Shown here: positions 8,628 to 16,453 of the stretch, piece after piece | How positions within the stretch are numbered: the first letter of the stretch is position 1 | Layout of the letters: each line of letters starts with the position of its first letter | Origin: Neisseria sp. KEM232 | GTDB taxonomy: Bacteria; Pseudomonadota; Gammaproteobacteria; Burkholderiales; Neisseriaceae | Direction of reading: 5' to 3' | Assembly: GCF_002237445.1 (NCBI RefSeq) | Contig: NZ_CP022527.1 | Location: 1,798,001 to 1,862,000 of the forward strand | Length of the DNA: 64,000 nt | The notes under the pieces: generated by a model | Database searches by the model: none | The model's input: the letters and a program-made list of their open reading frames with translations, nothing else | What the model was told of the DNA's origin: nothing | Made by a program: the position numbers and the translations under genes

Positions 8628-9323
8628 ATGAATGCTTCTTTCCACACCTTCCCCACCGCCGAAGCCGCCGCCCGCGCCCTGTCAAAAGCCGTGGCGCAAG
8701 ATTTGCGCGCGGCTCTGGCGGCAAAAGGAAACGCCGTGCTGGCCGTATCGGGCGGACGCTCGCCCCTTGCCTTTTTCCGTGCCCTGTCGCAGGAAGATTT
8801 GGACTGGAAAAACGTTGCCGTCACGCTGGCCGACGAGCGCCTTGTGCCCACTGCCCATGCCGACAGCAACACGCGTCTGGTGCGGGAAAACCTGCTGCAA
8901 AACCGCGCCACCGAAGCGCAGTGGATAGCGCTGGTGGCCGACGGCGACACCGTGCCGCCGCCCGCCGAAGCCGTGGCGGCCGCGCTGCGTCTTTACCGCC
9001 GCGCCGACGTGCTGGTGCTCGGCATGGGCGGCGACGGCCACACCGCCTCGCTGTTTCCCGACGCGCCGCAGCTTTCAGACGGCCTCTCGCCCGATTACCC
9101 GCAGCCGCTGCTGCACGTTTCCCCGCCTGCCGCGCCGCATGAGCGTATTTCGCTGGCGCTGGCGGAAATCGCCCGTGTGCCGCGCGTCTATCTGGCGATT
9201 GCCGGTGCGGACAAGCTGGCGGTGTACCGCCGCGCCGAGGCCGAAGCTTCGGCGGCTCTCCCCGTCGGACTTGCCGCAGCGGCCGCGCCTTCCTTCGCCG
9301 TGTATTATGCGGCCGATGTCTGA
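8628..9323 (+). CDS. pgl: 6-phosphogluconolactonase
   Basis: 231 residues. SGGRSPLAFFRAL, VTLADERLVP, DSNTRLVRENLL and GMGGDGHTASLFPD are the hallmark motifs of Pgl/glucosamine-6-phosphate isomerase-fold lactonases. It hydrolyses 6-phosphogluconolactone for the Entner-Doudoroff and pentose phosphate routes in the cytoplasm. AAAGGA lies about 10 bases before the ATG. hexR follows; the glk and zwf genes that accompany these two in other neisseriae are not here. An uptake sequence inside the gene encodes LSDGL. Confidence 0.93.
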   Translation: MNASFHTFPTAEAAARALSKAVAQDLRAALAAKGNAVLAVSGGRSPLAFFRALSQEDLDWKNVAVTLADERLVPTAHADSNTRLVRENLLQNRATEAQWIALVADGDTVPPPAEAVAAALRLYRRADVLVLGMGGDGHTASLFPDAPQLSDGLSPDYPQPLLHVSPPAAPHERISLALAEIARVPRVYLAIAGADKLAVYRRAEAEASAALPVGLAAAAAPSFAVYYAADV

Positions 9324-9433
9324 GCCGCCGTTTGCGCGAACCATGTTTCAATTTTATTCAAACCCCGTTTTCAGACGGCCTCAGGCCGTCTGAAAACGGC
9401 AATAAACCAAAAGGGAAAACAAAGGAAAATAAA

Positions 9434-10300
9434 GTGTTGAACCAAATCAGCCTGTCGCTCTCCGCCCTGTCGGGTGCGGAGCGCAAAGTTGCCGAATGTG
9501 CGCTGGCCGACCCCAAATGGTTTGTCCATGCGGCCGTGGCCGACATCGCCCGCCGCTCGGGCGTCAGCCAGCCCACCGTGATCCGCTTCTGCCGCAGCAT
9601 GGGTTTCAAAGGGCTGCCCGAATTCAAAATCGCCCTGTCCGCCGACATGGGCAACGAGGGTATGCCCTTCGTTCACGAAGAGCTCAACGCGCAGGACGAC
9701 ATGGCCGCCGTGATGGAAAAAGTGCTCGGCAATACTGCCGCCGCCATCTTGGGCGCGCGCCGCTTTCTTGACGAAGCCGAGTTGGAACGCGCCGTGTCGC
9801 TCTTGGTGCACGCGCGGCGCATCGAGTTTTACGGCGTCGGCAATTCCGGCATCGTCGCGCAGGACGCGCAGCACAAATTCTTCCGCTTCGGCATCTCCAC
9901 CGTCGCCTATTCCGACCTGCACATCCAGCTGATGGCGGCGGCCGTGTTGAGCGATCAGGACGTGGTAGTGGTGATTTCCAAATCGGGCACGCCCTCCGGC
10001 CTGCTTGACGTGGCGGCGGCCGCCAAAGCCAACGGCGCCGCCGTGATCGCCGTCACCCGCGCCGGTTCGCCGCTAGCCGAATTGGCCGACTGCGTGCTCA
10101 ACGTGTTCACACAGGAAGACAGCGAACGCTACACACCGATGGTGTCGCGCCTGCTGCAACTGACCGTCATCGACATCCTCGCCATCGGCCTCGCCCTGCG
10201 CCTGGGCGAAACCGCCAGCCTGCAACTGGAAAAAGGCAAACGCAGCCTGCAAGGGCGGCATGTGGACGCGGGCAGGGGCAAAAGTCAAGAGGCCGTCTGA
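9434..10300 (+). CDS. hexR: HexR-type MurR/RpiR family regulator
   Basis: 288 residues. An N-terminal RpiR helix-turn-helix (IARRSGVSQPTVIRFCRSMGFKGLPEFK, about 39-66) is followed by a SIS sugar-phosphate-binding domain (FYGVGNSGIVAQDAQHKFFR; VVVISKSGTPSGLLD). HexR represses central carbon genes and is released by 2-keto-3-deoxy-6-phosphogluconate. The ATG upstream at 9332 lies in repeat DNA; GTG at 9434 (TTG at 9437 next to it) has AAAGGA 8 bases before it and gives the expected LNQISLSLS start. The stop TGA belongs to an uptake sequence, so the protein ends EAV. Confidence 0.9.
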   Translation: MLNQISLSLSALSGAERKVAECALADPKWFVHAAVADIARRSGVSQPTVIRFCRSMGFKGLPEFKIALSADMGNEGMPFVHEELNAQDDMAAVMEKVLGNTAAAILGARRFLDEAELERAVSLLVHARRIEFYGVGNSGIVAQDAQHKFFRFGISTVAYSDLHIQLMAAAVLSDQDVVVVISKSGTPSGLLDVAAAAKANGAAVIAVTRAGSPLAELADCVLNVFTQEDSERYTPMVSRLLQLTVIDILAIGLALRLGETASLQLEKGKRSLQGRHVDAGRGKSQEAV

Positions 10301-10317
10301 AAACGCCGAAACGAAAA

Positions 10318-10357
10318 AGGCCGTCTGAAAACCCCGTTTCGGGTTTTCAGACGGCCT
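10318..10357 (+). terminator. Uptake-sequence hairpin after hexR
   Basis: AGGCCGTCTGAAAACCC (10318-10334) and GGGTTTTCAGACGGCCT (10341-10357) form a perfect 17-bp stem. No strong T tract follows, so termination may be partial. Confidence 0.6.
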
Positions 10358-10411
10358 ATTGTTGTGCACGGCGGATTCGATGCTTTCAGACGGCCTGCGG
10401 CTTGTTTTTTG

Positions 10412-10450
10412 AGGCCGTTCCCGCCTTCGCGGGAATGACGTTTCTGAAAC
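10412..10450. repeat. Modular intergenic repeat, dRS3-like module
   Basis: GGCCGTTCCCGCCTTCGCGG followed by GAATGACGTTTCTGAAA. The same module recurs at 39819 and 57045 and, reversed, at 39998, 42008 and 43658. It lies between hexR and comEC, which converge here. Confidence 0.65.
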
Positions 10451-10542
10451 CCGTCGGAACAACAGCGTTCCCTCTCCCGCGCTTGCGGCGCAGGGGAGGG
10501 AGTTTGGTGCGCGCGGGGTTTTCGGTTCCAACCGCCGCACGT

Positions 10543-12777
10543 TCAGTCGGCAAACGGTTTCTGCTGCCAGTAAAAGCGTTTGGGCTGCCATTGGCGTGCG
10601 CTCAGGGTTTGGCCGCCGCTGTCGAACAGCCATGCGCCTTGTCGGTCGGTGCGCAGCAGGTGTGCGCCGTGGGCGGACAGGCGGGTTTGCACTTCGCGGG
10701 CGGGGTGGCCGTAGGGATTGCCGAAGCCTGCCGAGGCGACGGCGTAATCGGGCGATACGGCGTTGACAAACGCGCCCGACGACGAGCCTTTGCTGCCGTG
10801 GTGTCCCAACACCAACACCTGCGAGCGCAGGGCGTCGCCGTAGCGGCGTACCAGTTCGGCCTCACCGCGCGTGTCCAAGTCGCCCGTTACCAGCACCGCC
10901 GTTTCCCCCGCCAGCACGCGCAGCACGCAGCTTTGACCGTTGTCGCCCGCGCCGCCCGCGCCCGTGTCCAAAAGCTCGAAGCGCACGCCGTCCCATTCCC
11001 ATGCCGTTTCCTCGCGGCAGCTTTGCGCCTGCGGGTAAAACTCCGGCTGTCCGGCCAGCACGGCGCGCGGGCGCAGGGCGGCTGTGAGCAGCGGCGCGCC
11101 GCCGTCGTGGTCGGCATCGTGGTGCGACAAAAGCAGCACGTCCGGCCGCCGCACGCCGAGCGCGCGCAGGACGGGCAGGGTCTGCATCTGCGCCGCACCC
11201 TCCGTGCCCGTATCGAACAGGAGGACGTGCGAGGCCGTCTGAAAATACACCGACAAACCCTGTCCGACATCGATCACGACGGTTTTCAGACGGCCTTGTT
11301 CGGGCGGCGCGGGGCGGTAGAAGACAAAGCCCGCCAGCACCAGCGCCGCCCACGGCCGCAAGCCCGCGCCGCGCGGCAGCAGCCACACGCAGGCCGCCGC
11401 AGCCGCCAGCGCGGACAGCGGCCACGGCGCGGCGGCCACGCCCCATTCGGGCGCGTAATCCGCCAGCCAAGCCAGCGTCTGCAAAGTCTGTTCGCCCAGC
11501 CATGATGCCGCGTATTGCAGCGGGTAAAACGGCAGCAGCGACGCCGCCAACGCCAGCGGCACCAGCACCCAGGAAAACCACGGAATCATCGGCGCGTTTG
11601 CCAGCGGCGAGGCAAGGGGCAGGGCGGCAAACAGCCAGCCCGTTGCCACCGACGAGGCCAGCGTCGCCGCCCACTGCCCGCGCAGGGCGGCAAGCGGCCA
11701 AGAACGCCTGCCCGTGCGCCACGAGTCCGCCCACAGCAGAGACGCCACCAAACCGAAGGACAGCCAGCTTCCCACCGCGAGTGCCGCCGAGGGGTCGAGC
11801 AGCAAAACCAAAGCCAGCGCAAACCACCAGCCGCGCCAGGCCGAAGCCGCGCCGCCCGCCGCCCACGCGGCCGCCACCGCCGCCACCATCAGCAGCGAGC
11901 GCAGCGTCGGCACGGCAAAACCCGCCAGCGCCGTGTAAAACAAGGCCGCCGCCACGCCCGCCGCCAGCAGCCAAACCTTCGGCCGGCGCGGCGCAACGGG
12001 CAGTACGAGCAGCAGCCTTTTTGCCAGCCATGCCGCCAGCAGCGCCACCATCGACACGTGCAGCCCCGACACGCTTACCAGATGGTTCAGCCCCAGCGGG
12101 CGGAAAGCCTGCCACCATTCGCCGCGCAACGCGTCCTGTTCGCCGACGGCCAACGCCCGCATCAGTGCCGCGCCGTCGGCCGTTTCCTGCGGCATCCGCC
12201 GCCAGCTTGCGCTGACGGCTGCGCGCAGGCGCAGGAGGCCGTCTGAAAGGCCGTCTGCAAACCCCAGCGCCTGCCGATCGGCACCCGCCGTCGCCAGCGC
12301 GTCGATGCCGTTGGCCAGCGCCCATGCCTCGCGGCCGAAACCGCGCGCGTTGTTCTCGCCGACGGGGGCGCGCATCCGCAGGTTCAGCCGCCACACGCTG
12401 CCTGCAGGCCAGTCGCGGCGGCGGTAGTCGGCCAGCTGCACGCGGTAGCTTCGTCCGTCGTCCGCCACCGCTTCGGCGCTAAAGCGCACCCGCCGCCCGT
12501 CGTCCTGCGCCAGCCCCGTCACGCGCACCGCCGCCGCCAGCGTCTCGCCCTGTTTTTCAGACGGCCACCGCTGCGCCAACGCCAGCTCCGTGCGCCACAC
12601 GCCGTAAGCCGCGCCGACAAGCAGCAGCAAAAGCAGCAAACCCGCGCGTTTCCACCGCAGCAGAGCCGCCGCCGCGCAGCAGAAAGCCGCCGCCCACGCA
12701 GCGGGCGGCGGCACAAAGGGCAGGGCGAACGACAGCAGTACGCCGGTGGCGAAAGCGGGCAGTAGGTAAAAGGGCAC
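10543..12777 (-). CDS. comEC: DNA internalisation channel ComEC/Rec2
   Basis: 744 residues. Order: N-terminal hydrophobic segments and an OB-like region (about 1-170), the membrane Competence domain (about 190-460, ALMRALAVGEQDALRGEWWQ, NHLVSVSGLHVSMVALL), then a metallo-beta-lactamase-like domain (about 490-735) with LLLSHHDADHDGGA and VLGHHGSKGSS. ComEC passes transforming single-stranded DNA across the inner membrane; neisserial literature calls it ComA. Uptake sequences within the gene encode segments such as ADGLSDGLLRL. The start at 12777 gives the usual hydrophobic N-terminus MPFYLLPAFATGVLLSF. Confidence 0.93.
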   Translation of the reverse strand: MPFYLLPAFATGVLLSFALPFVPPPAAWAAAFCCAAAALLRWKRAGLLLLLLLVGAAYGVWRTELALAQRWPSEKQGETLAAAVRVTGLAQDDGRRVRFSAEAVADDGRSYRVQLADYRRRDWPAGSVWRLNLRMRAPVGENNARGFGREAWALANGIDALATAGADRQALGFADGLSDGLLRLRAAVSASWRRMPQETADGAALMRALAVGEQDALRGEWWQAFRPLGLNHLVSVSGLHVSMVALLAAWLAKRLLLVLPVAPRRPKVWLLAAGVAAALFYTALAGFAVPTLRSLLMVAAVAAAWAAGGAASAWRGWWFALALVLLLDPSAALAVGSWLSFGLVASLLWADSWRTGRRSWPLAALRGQWAATLASSVATGWLFAALPLASPLANAPMIPWFSWVLVPLALAASLLPFYPLQYAASWLGEQTLQTLAWLADYAPEWGVAAAPWPLSALAAAAACVWLLPRGAGLRPWAALVLAGFVFYRPAPPEQGRLKTVVIDVGQGLSVYFQTASHVLLFDTGTEGAAQMQTLPVLRALGVRRPDVLLLSHHDADHDGGAPLLTAALRPRAVLAGQPEFYPQAQSCREETAWEWDGVRFELLDTGAGGAGDNGQSCVLRVLAGETAVLVTGDLDTRGEAELVRRYGDALRSQVLVLGHHGSKGSSSGAFVNAVSPDYAVASAGFGNPYGHPAREVQTRLSAHGAHLLRTDRQGAWLFDSGGQTLSARQWQPKRFYWQQKPFAD

Positions 12778-12970
12778 GGCGGCTCCTGTCGGCTTGGCTT
12801 GATGGTTGGGAAAAGGCCGTTCCTGCCTGTGCGTAAATGAGGTTTCCGGAACGGTGGCGGGATAAATTTTCCGATAGCGGCACGTTTCGGGATGCCGGTG
12901 TTGTTGAGGCCGTCTGAAAGCGCGGATCGGGTTTTCAGACGGCCTTTGTGGGTGTGTGCCACATCAGGCG

Positions 12971-13117
12971 CGCGTTCTTTGCCGTTTGAGAGGCCGTCTG
13001 AAACCGTCCCAAAGCCGTTTCGGCTTTGCCGAAGCTGTGCTTTCGGAAACGCCGTCACCGCGTTTGTGTCCCGAGGGAGTGTCGGCGGGAGCGGCTTTTG
13101 GGGTTTTCAGACGGCCT
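12971..13117. repeat. Composite intergenic repeat, copy A (downstream of rclA)
   Basis: About 145 bp that align along their length with 14625-14769: GTTCTTTGCCGTTTGA, an uptake sequence, GCCGTTTCGGCTTTGCCGAA, AAACGCC, GGGAGCGGCTTT and TTTTCAGACGGCCT in the same order. The two copies are direct repeats flanking the rclA-like gene. The rest of the 406-bp gap 12778-13183 holds one more uptake-sequence pair (12908-12945) and the GTGCGTGGC-type repeat. Confidence 0.75.
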
Positions 13118-13131
13118 TTGAGGTTCTGAAA

Positions 13132-13162
13132 CTGCGTGCGTCGCGGGCGGCACACCCTGCGC
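13132..13162. repeat. GTGCGTGGC-type repeat, copy 2
   Basis: CTGCGTGCGTCGCGGGCGGC followed by ACACCCTGCGCC, just beyond the rclA stop; a degenerate version of 3437-3467. Confidence 0.45.
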
Positions 13163-13183
13163 CATACGGGTCGGGCCGGTTTT

Positions 13184-14527
13184 TTAACAGTCCGCAAACA
13201 AATCATTCAGCCCTTCGGAGATGGTCGGGTGGGTGAAGATTTGGTTTTTCAGGTAGGCGGCGGGGACGCGGAAATCCATTGCCATTTTGATTTGGTTGAT
13301 GATTTCGTGCGCTTCGGCGCAGAACAGGGTTACGCCGAGGATTTCGCCGCTGTGCGCGTCCACCACGGCTTTGAGCAGGCCGTCGGTTTGGTTGAGCACT
13401 TTGGCTTTCGTGATCGCGTCGGCTTTCAGTTTCAACACTTTCACGTCGCGCCCCGACTGCTGCGCGGCGGTTTCGGTTAGGCCGATGTGGGCGAGCGGCG
13501 GCTCGGTGAAGGTGGCGGTCGGGAACGGGGCGCGGTCGGCGCGGTGGCGTTTGCCGTCGCCGAAAAGCTGTTCGCGCACGATGCGGTAGTCGTCCAGCGA
13601 GATGTAGGTGAACATCGGGCTGCCCGCCACGTCGCCCATCGCCCAAATGTAGTCTTTGCCCTGCACGCGCAGGTAGTCGTCAACGAGAATGAAGCCGCGC
13701 GGATCGGTTTCGATGCCCGCGTTCGCCAGTCCCAGGCCCTGCGTGTTCGGCACGCGGCCTACGCCCACCAGCACCGCATCGGCGGTAAATTCGCCTTGCG
13801 AGGTGATGACGCTGGTGTCCGCCGCGTTGTCGCGGATGTCTTCTATCTTCACGCTTTGTAACACTTTGATTCCCTTGCTGTTTAACACGCGCAGCATTTC
13901 TTCGGCGATATCGCGGTCTTCGCGCGGCAGGAAGGTGTCGCCGCCGTCGAGAATCGTGATTTCGCTGCCGAAAGCGCGGAACATAAAGGCGAATTCCAGG
14001 CCGATGTAGCCGCCGCCGATGATGACGAGGCGGCGCGGATGCTCGTTCAGCGCGAGCACGCCGGTGCTGTCGAGCACGCGCGGGCTGTCTTCGCCTGCCA
14101 CGCCCAAACGGCGCGGTGTTGCGCCGGTGTTGATGAAAATGCGTTCGGCGGTGATCGTTTGTTCGCTGCCGTCTGCGCCAGTGAGTTTGACCGTGCGATC
14201 GTCGATAAACTCGGCGCGGGCGTTGATGACGGTAACGTTGTCCAGATTGTCCAATTTGGCGAAATTGGCGGCACGCAGTTTGGGAATCAGGGTGTTTTTC
14301 GCGTTCATCGCCGCGTCAAACACGGCGGCTTTGTCGGCGTTATGCCCGCGCTGCTCGCCTTCGACAATCAGTTTTTTGCTGGGAATGCAGCCGATGTTGA
14401 TGCAGGTGCCGCCGTACATCTGCGCCGACTGCTCGACCAACACGACCTGCTGCCCGTGTTTCGCCAAATCCGCCGCCAGCGTTTTGCCTGCCTTGCCGAA
14501 GCCGATGATGAGGTTTTGTGTGTGCAT
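13184..14527 (-). CDS. rclA: RclA-like pyridine nucleotide-disulphide oxidoreductase
   Basis: 447 residues. FAD-binding IIGFGKAGKTLA at the N-terminus, redox-active cysteine pair GGTCINIGCIPSKK (Cys42, Cys47), NAD(P) site IIGGGYIGLEFA, second FAD motif YIWAMGDVAG and C-terminal dimerisation end FTHPTISEGLNDLF. The GFGKAGKTLA and SLDDYRIVREQL stretches match E. coli RclA (YkgC), a flavoprotein that protects against hypochlorous acid, better than Lpd or MerA. The usual RclR regulator and RclBC are absent. A ~145-bp repeat flanks it on both sides, which suggests it could move as a unit. Confidence 0.78.
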   Translation of the reverse strand: MHTQNLIIGFGKAGKTLAADLAKHGQQVVLVEQSAQMYGGTCINIGCIPSKKLIVEGEQRGHNADKAAVFDAAMNAKNTLIPKLRAANFAKLDNLDNVTVINARAEFIDDRTVKLTGADGSEQTITAERIFINTGATPRRLGVAGEDSPRVLDSTGVLALNEHPRRLVIIGGGYIGLEFAFMFRAFGSEITILDGGDTFLPREDRDIAEEMLRVLNSKGIKVLQSVKIEDIRDNAADTSVITSQGEFTADAVLVGVGRVPNTQGLGLANAGIETDPRGFILVDDYLRVQGKDYIWAMGDVAGSPMFTYISLDDYRIVREQLFGDGKRHRADRAPFPTATFTEPPLAHIGLTETAAQQSGRDVKVLKLKADAITKAKVLNQTDGLLKAVVDAHSGEILGVTLFCAEAHEIINQIKMAMDFRVPAAYLKNQIFTHPTISEGLNDLFADC

Positions 14528-14624
14528 AATGTTGTCTCCGTTGAATAAAAATGATGGGTCTGTTGGGATGTCCGGCTGAAAACTGCAGCCGGTTTTTGCA
14601 GGTTTTGTAGCGCCCTGCGGCGCA

Positions 14625-14769
14625 CGTGTTCTTTGCCGTTTGATAGGTCGTCTGAAATCTTCCCGATGCCGTTTCGGCTTTGCCGAAGCTGCGCTTTTAG
14701 AAACGCCATCTCCGCGTTTTTGCCTCGAAGGGGTGCCGGAGGGAGCGGCTTTGGGTTTTCAGACGGCCT
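14625..14769. repeat. Composite intergenic repeat, copy B (upstream of rclA)
   Basis: Direct repeat of 12971-13117 with scattered substitutions. It contains AGGTCGTCTGAA at 14645, the variant uptake sequence of the N. mucosa type, where copy A has the standard AGGCCGTCTGAA. A third, shorter relative lies at 53622-53679. Confidence 0.75.
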
Positions 14770-14802
14770 GCGTTTGTTTTTCAGCAAGCGATGGCAGGCT
14801 TT

Positions 14803-16257
14803 TCAATCCGCTTCTTCGTCGTATTCCTCCTGCGTGGCCAGACGGATGCCGCTTTTTTGCAACTCGGCAAGGAGGGCGGGGGGCGGGTTGAGGTTTTCGA
14901 GGCCGGTGATGCGTTTGAGATGGGGCAGGCGGGGGAGGTCTGCGGCGGCGGCTTGGGTGATGGGGAGCATTTGGTCGCAGCCGGGGTCGTAATACGGCCA
15001 CAGTTCGGCGTAAAGCGGGGAGCAGCCGTCTTCGATATGGAGTTCTTCTACGGTGGCGAGCATCTCGGGCGGGATGTCGAGCCGGGTGAAGTAGTCGAGG
15101 ATTTCGGGCACGGGGGCGTAGCCGTCGGTGTCGCGGCTGATGACGCGCGTTTCGCAGTCTGCGGCGAAGCGGTCGAAGTTGAGGCGGGGGGCGAGGGTGT
15201 TTTGCCGGTACATCAGTTCGTCGATTACGGCGAGTTTGAGGGCGGTGTCGCGGAACGGGGTTTGCGGCGGCGCGGCTTTGGCGGCTTTGGCGGGTTTGGA
15301 CGGTTTGGCGGCAGGCAGTAGGCCGCGCAGGGCGGCGGCGGCGGGGGTGTCGGGGGCGGCTTCGGCGAGCAGGCGGATGTTTTCGCGTACGGGGCGGCTG
15401 CGTTTGAGCCATTTGATGAGGCCGGGTCGGGTGTCGGCGGTGTCATCCGCGCCGTTTTCCGTCAAATCGAATTCTTCCAACACTTGCTGTTGCAGGATTT
15501 CGGTTTGCGCGGCATCGCATTGCGGCAGGGCAGCTTTCAGGATGGCGGCGGCGTTTTGGTAGGGGTAGCTGTCGGTGTCGCCGTCGCCGAACATTTGGCT
15601 GAGGCAGTAGTCCTGCCGGTTTTGCGCGCCAAGGGCAAGCAGGGCGGCGAAGGCGGCGATGGGGTCGGGGGCTTGTTCGAGGTAGCTTTCAAAGAAGCTG
15701 CTGTATTGTTCGGGAAAGCGTTGCAGGTAGGGGCGGACGAGGGCGGCGGCAGGAATGAAATTTTCAGGCTGGTCGTGGGTGCTGTGGTGGAAGTAGAGGT
15801 CGAGCAGGCTGCCGAGCCAGTTTGCGGCGCGGCTTTCGGGCGGCAGCGGGGCGGCGGTGGCAGCGGCGAGGTGTTCGGCAAGTTGCGCGCCATATTGGGC
15901 GAGGACTTCGCCGGTTTGGCGGGTGTTGTCATAGCGTTCGGCGATGAATTTGCGTTGGGCAAACAGGGCGGCGAATTCGTCCAAGCCCTGCCATTGTTGC
16001 CACTGCTGCGCGGCGGCCTGTTGGAGGATGGGGAACAGGAAGGTGTAGTAGTGGCGCAAATCGGCTATCGGGTGCTGCTCGAAGTATTTGAGCCATTCGC
16101 GGCGCACGGCTTTGCGGGATGCGGGGTCTTGTTGGAGTTGGGCGAGGTTGCGGCCGAGCATGGAGGCCAGGGGGTTGGGCTCGGGCGGGGGTGTGCCGCT
16201 GTGGCCGTCTGAAAGTTTGGCGGCGGGGTTGGTTTTTTTGCGGAAGAAGGAGAACAT
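14803..16257 (-). CDS. Uncharacterised protein with DUF6892-like C-terminus
   Basis: 484 residues, no signal peptide or membrane segment. The N-terminal region is helical and Gln/Ala-rich (LQQAAAQQWQQWQGLDEFAALFAQRKFIAE). A Lys/Ala/Pro linker (about 328-345, AKPSKPAKAAKAAPP) leads to a C-terminal domain (FRDTALKLAVIDELMY ... VEELHIEDGCSPLYAELWPYYDPGCD) that I recognise as DUF6892-like; that domain often ends proteins of unknown function. The start at 16257 excludes upstream sequence that is Pro/Arg-rich and non-conserved. Function unknown. Confidence 0.7.
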   Translation of the reverse strand: MFSFFRKKTNPAAKLSDGHSGTPPPEPNPLASMLGRNLAQLQQDPASRKAVRREWLKYFEQHPIADLRHYYTFLFPILQQAAAQQWQQWQGLDEFAALFAQRKFIAERYDNTRQTGEVLAQYGAQLAEHLAAATAAPLPPESRAANWLGSLLDLYFHHSTHDQPENFIPAAALVRPYLQRFPEQYSSFFESYLEQAPDPIAAFAALLALGAQNRQDYCLSQMFGDGDTDSYPYQNAAAILKAALPQCDAAQTEILQQQVLEEFDLTENGADDTADTRPGLIKWLKRSRPVRENIRLLAEAAPDTPAAAALRGLLPAAKPSKPAKAAKAAPPQTPFRDTALKLAVIDELMYRQNTLAPRLNFDRFAADCETRVISRDTDGYAPVPEILDYFTRLDIPPEMLATVEELHIEDGCSPLYAELWPYYDPGCDQMLPITQAAAADLPRLPHLKRITGLENLNPPPALLAELQKSGIRLATQEEYDEEAD

Positions 16258-16373
16258 GGCGGGCTGGCTTTTTGCGTGAGGTGGTAAAGTCGGGCGGGGT
16301 GGTTCGGGCGGCTTTGGGCTGTATGGCGGGAAACGCGTGCGGTGTGGCAGATTTATCCGGCAGCGCATCCAGA

Positions 16374-16445
16374 CCGCGTGCGTCGCTTGCGCCACACCCT
16401 GACTTAGCGGCGGAGGCCGTCTGAAAAACGTTTTTCAGACGGCCT
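16374..16445. terminator. GTGCGTGGC-type repeat copy 3 and perfect uptake-sequence palindrome
   Basis: A degenerate GTGCGTGGC-type repeat (16374-16401) is followed by a perfect 32-bp palindrome at 16414-16445: AGGCCGTCTGAAAAAC and its exact reverse complement with no spacer. It lies just beyond the end of the TPR gene and upstream of the DUF6892-like gene on the minus strand, and can form a bidirectional terminator stem. Confidence 0.65.
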
Positions 16446-16453
16446 TTGCTGTT

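Noticed and set aside
9332..9433. Upstream ATG extension of hexR
   Set aside because: The extra 34 residues are encoded by uptake-sequence DNA, and GTG 9434 has a proper Shine-Dalgarno and a family-like N-terminus.
13184..14527. Dihydrolipoamide dehydrogenase or mercuric reductase for the flavoprotein gene
   Set aside because: There are no 2-oxoacid dehydrogenase or mer genes nearby, and the GFGKAGKTLA and SLDDYRIVRE segments fit RclA better.
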